Source of the DNA: Petroclostridium xylanilyticum
Lineage (GTDB): Bacteria > Bacillota > Clostridia > SK-Y3
Length of the DNA: 64,000 nucleotides
Direction of reading: 5' to 3'
Assembly (NCBI RefSeq): GCF_002252565.1
Contig: NZ_NPML01000029.1
Span: 1 to 64,000, forward strand
The translations under genes and the position numbers were made by a program. Positions within the stretch are counted from its first letter, which is position 1, and the number at the start of each line of letters is the position of its first letter. Below the pieces are notes generated by a model. It was not told where the DNA came from. It was given only the letters and a program-made list of their open reading frames with translations, and ran no database searches. Below are positions 60,705-64,000 of the stretch, in pieces.

Positions 60705-62642
60705 GTGGGTTTGGGTAAGATTATTCATGATATTATAGGAATGATTAAGAAACTAGTAAAAACCTCTAATGCAATACTTGCAAGTATTTTTAGCCCTGGA
60801 AGTTGCATAAGAAATATAAGTATTCAGACAAGGCTCTTGAGTTCATTTTTTGTTTTTTCATTAATTCCACTTTTAATTACAGGTACCTTCTCTTATTACA
60901 TGTCAAGCAGCGCTATAAAAGCTAAAATAAGTACATATTCACTTCAGATAATGAAACAAATAAGCAAAAATATCCAAAGAGAAATAAACAAATTTGAGAA
61001 TGACAGTATAGAAATCCAGTTCTCAGATATTGTTCAAGATGCATTAAAAAGATATGACAAGATGGGCCAATGGGAAAAAAAAGATTTGGAAAGTTCGTTG
61101 AAGGATATAATTATTAAGAAGTTTTCATCTCTTTATGACGTTTCGGATGTACTGATTTATACAAACAATGTGGACAAGATTATTGCATATGGAAATGATT
61201 TATATATTTTAAAACTCAAGCCCGAATATTTAAATATGATTTTAAACGATGCATTAGAAAAAAAAGGAGTACCTGTTTGGACTGCGGCTAATTTAGACCA
61301 TGAGATGCATTACCTGAATAATATTTATGATAGCAACGAGAGAAATGGTATATTGTTGTGCAGAAGTATAAGGGATATTGCAGATGGCGAACAGATAGGA
61401 TATATCCTTATGAGAGTACATGAAAAATATTTTTCAAATATCTACAGGGATATTGATATTGGTAAAGATTCGTTAATTTTTGTTTTGAATTCTAATGGGT
61501 GGGTAATATCAAGTCCTTATCCTGATATGGAGGTGGCGAAAGAATATAAACATCAGGAATTGTTAAGTGAATTAAAATATCATCAGCAGAAAGGAGAAGG
61601 AATCTTTAACAAAAGTATTGATAATAACAACTATCTGGTTGCTTTTTCACACGTAGAAAATACAGACTGGTATGTTGTTAGCTTAATTCCATATGCTTAT
61701 CTCACTGCTGAAGCGAGAAGGGTTGGGTTGTATACTGTAATTGTCAGTATGGCATGCTTAATTTTGGCTATATCACTTTCCTTTCTAATATCAAAAAGTA
61801 TATCGGTTCCTTTAAAAAGGCTTATTCACTCAATGAACGAGATGAAGGAAGGAAATCTTTCAATTAGTATTGAAGACAAAAGTAAGGATGAAATTTCAAA
61901 AGTTACAAATAACTTCAACATGATGGTTGAAGAGATAAAAACACTTTTAAGAAATGTGGAAATGAAAGAAAGACAGAAAAGAATTGCTGAATTGAAAGCT
62001 TTGCAAGCGCAAATTAATCCACATTTTCTATCTAATACGTTAAATAATGTCCGGTGGCTGGCTCGTATACAAAATGCTGATAACATAGAAAAACTTATTA
62101 CTTCGTTAATTTATCTTCTTCATGGAAGTATGGGGAAAGGTGACGAACTAATAACCGTTATGGAAGAAATCAATTATTTAAAAAATTATATTACTATACA
62201 AGAATATAGATATTATGATAAGTTTAAAGTGTCATTTAAGATAGAAGAAGAAGTGCTTAACTATAAAATATTAAGATTTGTACTGCAGCCAATATTGGAA
62301 AATTCTATTATTCATGGAATAGAGCCTATGAATGGACAAGGTTTAATTGTCATAAAAGCATTTACAGATGCCGATCATTTGAAAATAACAGTCACAGATA
62401 ATGGTGTGGGAATTCCCAAAGAAAAATTGGAGGGCACTTTATCTCATGATCCTTATACAAGAAGATCAAGATTTAATGGTATGGGCTTAGCAAATGTTGA
62501 AGAAAGAATTAAATTGTTTTTCGGGCCGCAATATGGTATTTTTATCCAAAGCATACCGGATTTCTATACAACTGTAGAAATAATACTGCCAATCATTAAG
62601 AAGGAAGGTGGCTTAGAAAATGCTCAAGGTATTAATAGTTGA
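60705..62642 (+). CDS. YesM-type sensor histidine kinase
   Basis: 645-aa membrane kinase. GTG 60705 follows AAGAGG by 8 nt. An N-terminal TM helix (near residues 45-65) precedes an extracellular Cache-like domain, then a second TM (about 340-362), HAMP (SVPLKRLIHSMNEMKEGNLS), the His_kinase domain with phospho-acceptor QINPHFLSNTLNN (near 438) and HATPase N- and G-boxes (LENSIIHGI, DNGVGIPKEKL, GMGLANVEERI). It overlaps the downstream response regulator by 24 nt. Such pairs usually control carbohydrate or peptide uptake genes. Confidence 0.9.
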   Translation: MGLGKIIHDIIGMIKKLVKTSNAILASIFSPGSCIRNISIQTRLLSSFFVFSLIPLLITGTFSYYMSSSAIKAKISTYSLQIMKQISKNIQREINKFENDSIEIQFSDIVQDALKRYDKMGQWEKKDLESSLKDIIIKKFSSLYDVSDVLIYTNNVDKIIAYGNDLYILKLKPEYLNMILNDALEKKGVPVWTAANLDHEMHYLNNIYDSNERNGILLCRSIRDIADGEQIGYILMRVHEKYFSNIYRDIDIGKDSLIFVLNSNGWVISSPYPDMEVAKEYKHQELLSELKYHQQKGEGIFNKSIDNNNYLVAFSHVENTDWYVVSLIPYAYLTAEARRVGLYTVIVSMACLILAISLSFLISKSISVPLKRLIHSMNEMKEGNLSISIEDKSKDEISKVTNNFNMMVEEIKTLLRNVEMKERQKRIAELKALQAQINPHFLSNTLNNVRWLARIQNADNIEKLITSLIYLLHGSMGKGDELITVMEEINYLKNYITIQEYRYYDKFKVSFKIEEEVLNYKILRFVLQPILENSIIHGIEPMNGQGLIVIKAFTDADHLKITVTDNGVGIPKEKLEGTLSHDPYTRRSRFNGMGLANVEERIKLFFGPQYGIFIQSIPDFYTTVEIILPIIKKEGGLENAQGINS

Positions 62643-64000
62643 TGATGATATTCTTTCACGTGCCAATCTTAAAAGTCTGTTGGATTGGGGTAAACATGGA
62701 TTTGAAATCTGCGGAGAAGCAAGTAATGGGCAAATTGCAGTAAACATGATTGATAAAATGATACCCGATATTGTAATTACAGATATAAGCATGCCTGTTA
62801 TGGATGGTATAGAGCTCATTGAATATATTGAGCGTAAATATGTAGAAATAAAAGTTATTGCATTAAGTGGTTATAATGATTTTGACTATGTAAGACAAAG
62901 TATGAAAAAAGGTGCCGTTGATTATATACTTAAACATGAACTTGATTCTAAAATTTTAATTAACGCTTTGGAAATGGCCCGTTACAATATTCTAAGCGGG
63001 AGGAGTGAATTACATAGGAAACAACAATTGGAAATTGAGCTTGCTTCTGCCAAGCCCATACTCAAGAATAACTTCATAAAGCAGTTAATCTATGGGGAAA
63101 TAGTTGATAAAAACAGAATAGAGAGAGAAGTTAAAACACTTGATATAAATATGGAAACAACAAATCTAACCATCATTGCGGTAGAAATTGACGACTACTC
63201 ATTTTTAGAGGAAAAGTATGCTGCTATTTCTGAAATAAATAAGTTTACCAAAGCATTTTTAGACATATGCCAGGGGGTTTTAAATGACTGGGGAAAGGCT
63301 GTAATATCCCATGTGGAAAAAGGAAAATTTGTTATAATTCTTTCTTTGGGGAGAGTATACAGTTTATTATATGTCTACAATAGTATCAATGCCGTAATAG
63401 AACAGATAAGGAGTAGCATAAAAAGATATCTAAATATTACTGCTTGTTTTGGCATTAGTGAAATCTGTAATGATATAGAAAAGATACGTATCTATTATAA
63501 AGACGCTGAAGAAAAGTTAAAAATAAAATTTTATCAGGGAAAAGACAAAATACTTAGAGAAAAGAGTACAGGGCATGTTGACGACAATTTTACCAACCTT
63601 GATTTAAATGATGAGCAAAATATTATTCTTAGTGTTAAATCTTTTGATTTCTTGAAAGTCAAAGAATATATAGATTTGATTTTTAAGAGAATTATAAACA
63701 GCAAAATGAATAATAAGTCCACGCAGATGATTGTAATTGAACTTATTAACATTGTAAACAGGATAGCGAGAGAATCGGCAATTGATATCAATCTTATTTA
63801 TTCACAAAATGACATACCTTATTTAAAATTTCAAAAGTATGATACGATATACGATATAAAAAACTGGATTGAGGATATTTTTGAAAAACTTATCAATGAA
63901 TTGAAGTCGCAACAGATCGATGAAATATATACTGATATTACAAAAAAAGCGATAGAATACATTCATGCTAATTATCAGAGAAACATTTCTCTTAATGAGG
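62619..64000 (+). CDS. YesN-type response regulator (AraC), runs off the end
   Basis: At least 460 codons. The receiver domain starts MLKVLIVDDD, with phospho-acceptor aspartate in ITDISMPVMDG, Ser/Thr in ALSGYND and Lys in DYILKHE. A long linker of YesN type follows (about 125-430). IEYIHANYQRNISLNE at the end is the beginning of the AraC DNA-binding domain, cut by the window. AAGGAAGGTGG is the ribosome site for ATG 62619. Confidence 0.85.

Noticed and set aside
1-64000. CRISPR arrays, tRNA or rRNA genes
   Set aside because: No regularly spaced repeats, cloverleaf-like segments or conserved rRNA sequence were noticed on reading; a tRNAscan or CRISPR finder run would be decisive.

Overview
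The window looks like chromosomal DNA of a low-GC, spore-forming Clostridia member. Evidence: AT-rich sequence with strong AGGAGG ribosome sites, a Spo0E-like phosphatase gene, an LL-diaminopimelate aminotransferase (dapL), a YesM/YesN-type two-component pair, CsoR/CopZ copper genes, and clostridial-type IS elements and serine recombinases. Assignment to the cellulolytic cluster III clostridia would be inference only. No rRNA, tRNA or CRISPR array was seen.

Layout. (1) 1-4315: an IS200/IS605-type tnpA remnant split by a complete recombinase-in-trio (RIT) element of three overlapping tyrosine recombinase genes with 31-bp terminal inverted repeats. (2) 4350-10033: a serine-recombinase mobility module. 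It has a sigma-like gene, a roughly 370-nt candidate structured RNA, a small resolvase-like protein lacking the catalytic serine, a 53-aa protein, and a large serine recombinase split by an Ll.LtrB-like group II intron whose ends and exon-binding sites can be read from the sequence. (3) 10209-22736: a defence-rich cargo. It holds a helix-turn-helix protein, a Gabija-like pair (OLD-family nuclease plus UvrD-like helicase), an HNH nuclease, a SymE-like toxin, an XRE regulator, a 5'-truncated helicase joined to an intact Eco57I-like restriction-methylase, and four small or unrecognised genes.

(4) 22746-40028: a graveyard of IS elements and gene fragments. IS4-like, IS110, IS1182-like and other DDE elements lie among broken HNH, acetyltransferase-like, SEC-C, SDR, amidohydrolase, FtsX and pilus-type genes. 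Intact genes here include a YkgJ-type protein, a GntR regulator, a Spo0E-like protein, a secreted C39-like peptidase and an AbrB/RelE toxin-antitoxin pair. (5) 40174-46134: rhomboid protease, a Fur-box-preceded iron(III) ABC transporter operon and a degenerate HD-GYP protein. (6) 46250-52976: a second recombinase remnant, a CHASE4-PAS-GGDEF-HD-GYP protein, a MntA/HepT toxin-antitoxin pair, then a chain of deletion fusions (gntR::dgoD, eda, and a 362-bp duplicate of the HD-GYP gene end) and ymaF.

(7) 53893-64000: more ordinary chromosome. dapL, an O-antigen-ligase-like membrane protein, an alpha/beta hydrolase, a DUF2935 protein, copZ-csoR with a visible operator, a TRAP permease pseudogene, and a sensor kinase/response regulator pair that runs off the end.

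The theme is an accessory region assembled and eroded by recombinases. The most notable items are the RIT element inside IS200, the intron-split recombinase beside an unassigned structured RNA, the Gabija/R-M cargo, and gene fusions at readable junctions. All domain calls are by eye; no database search was run.
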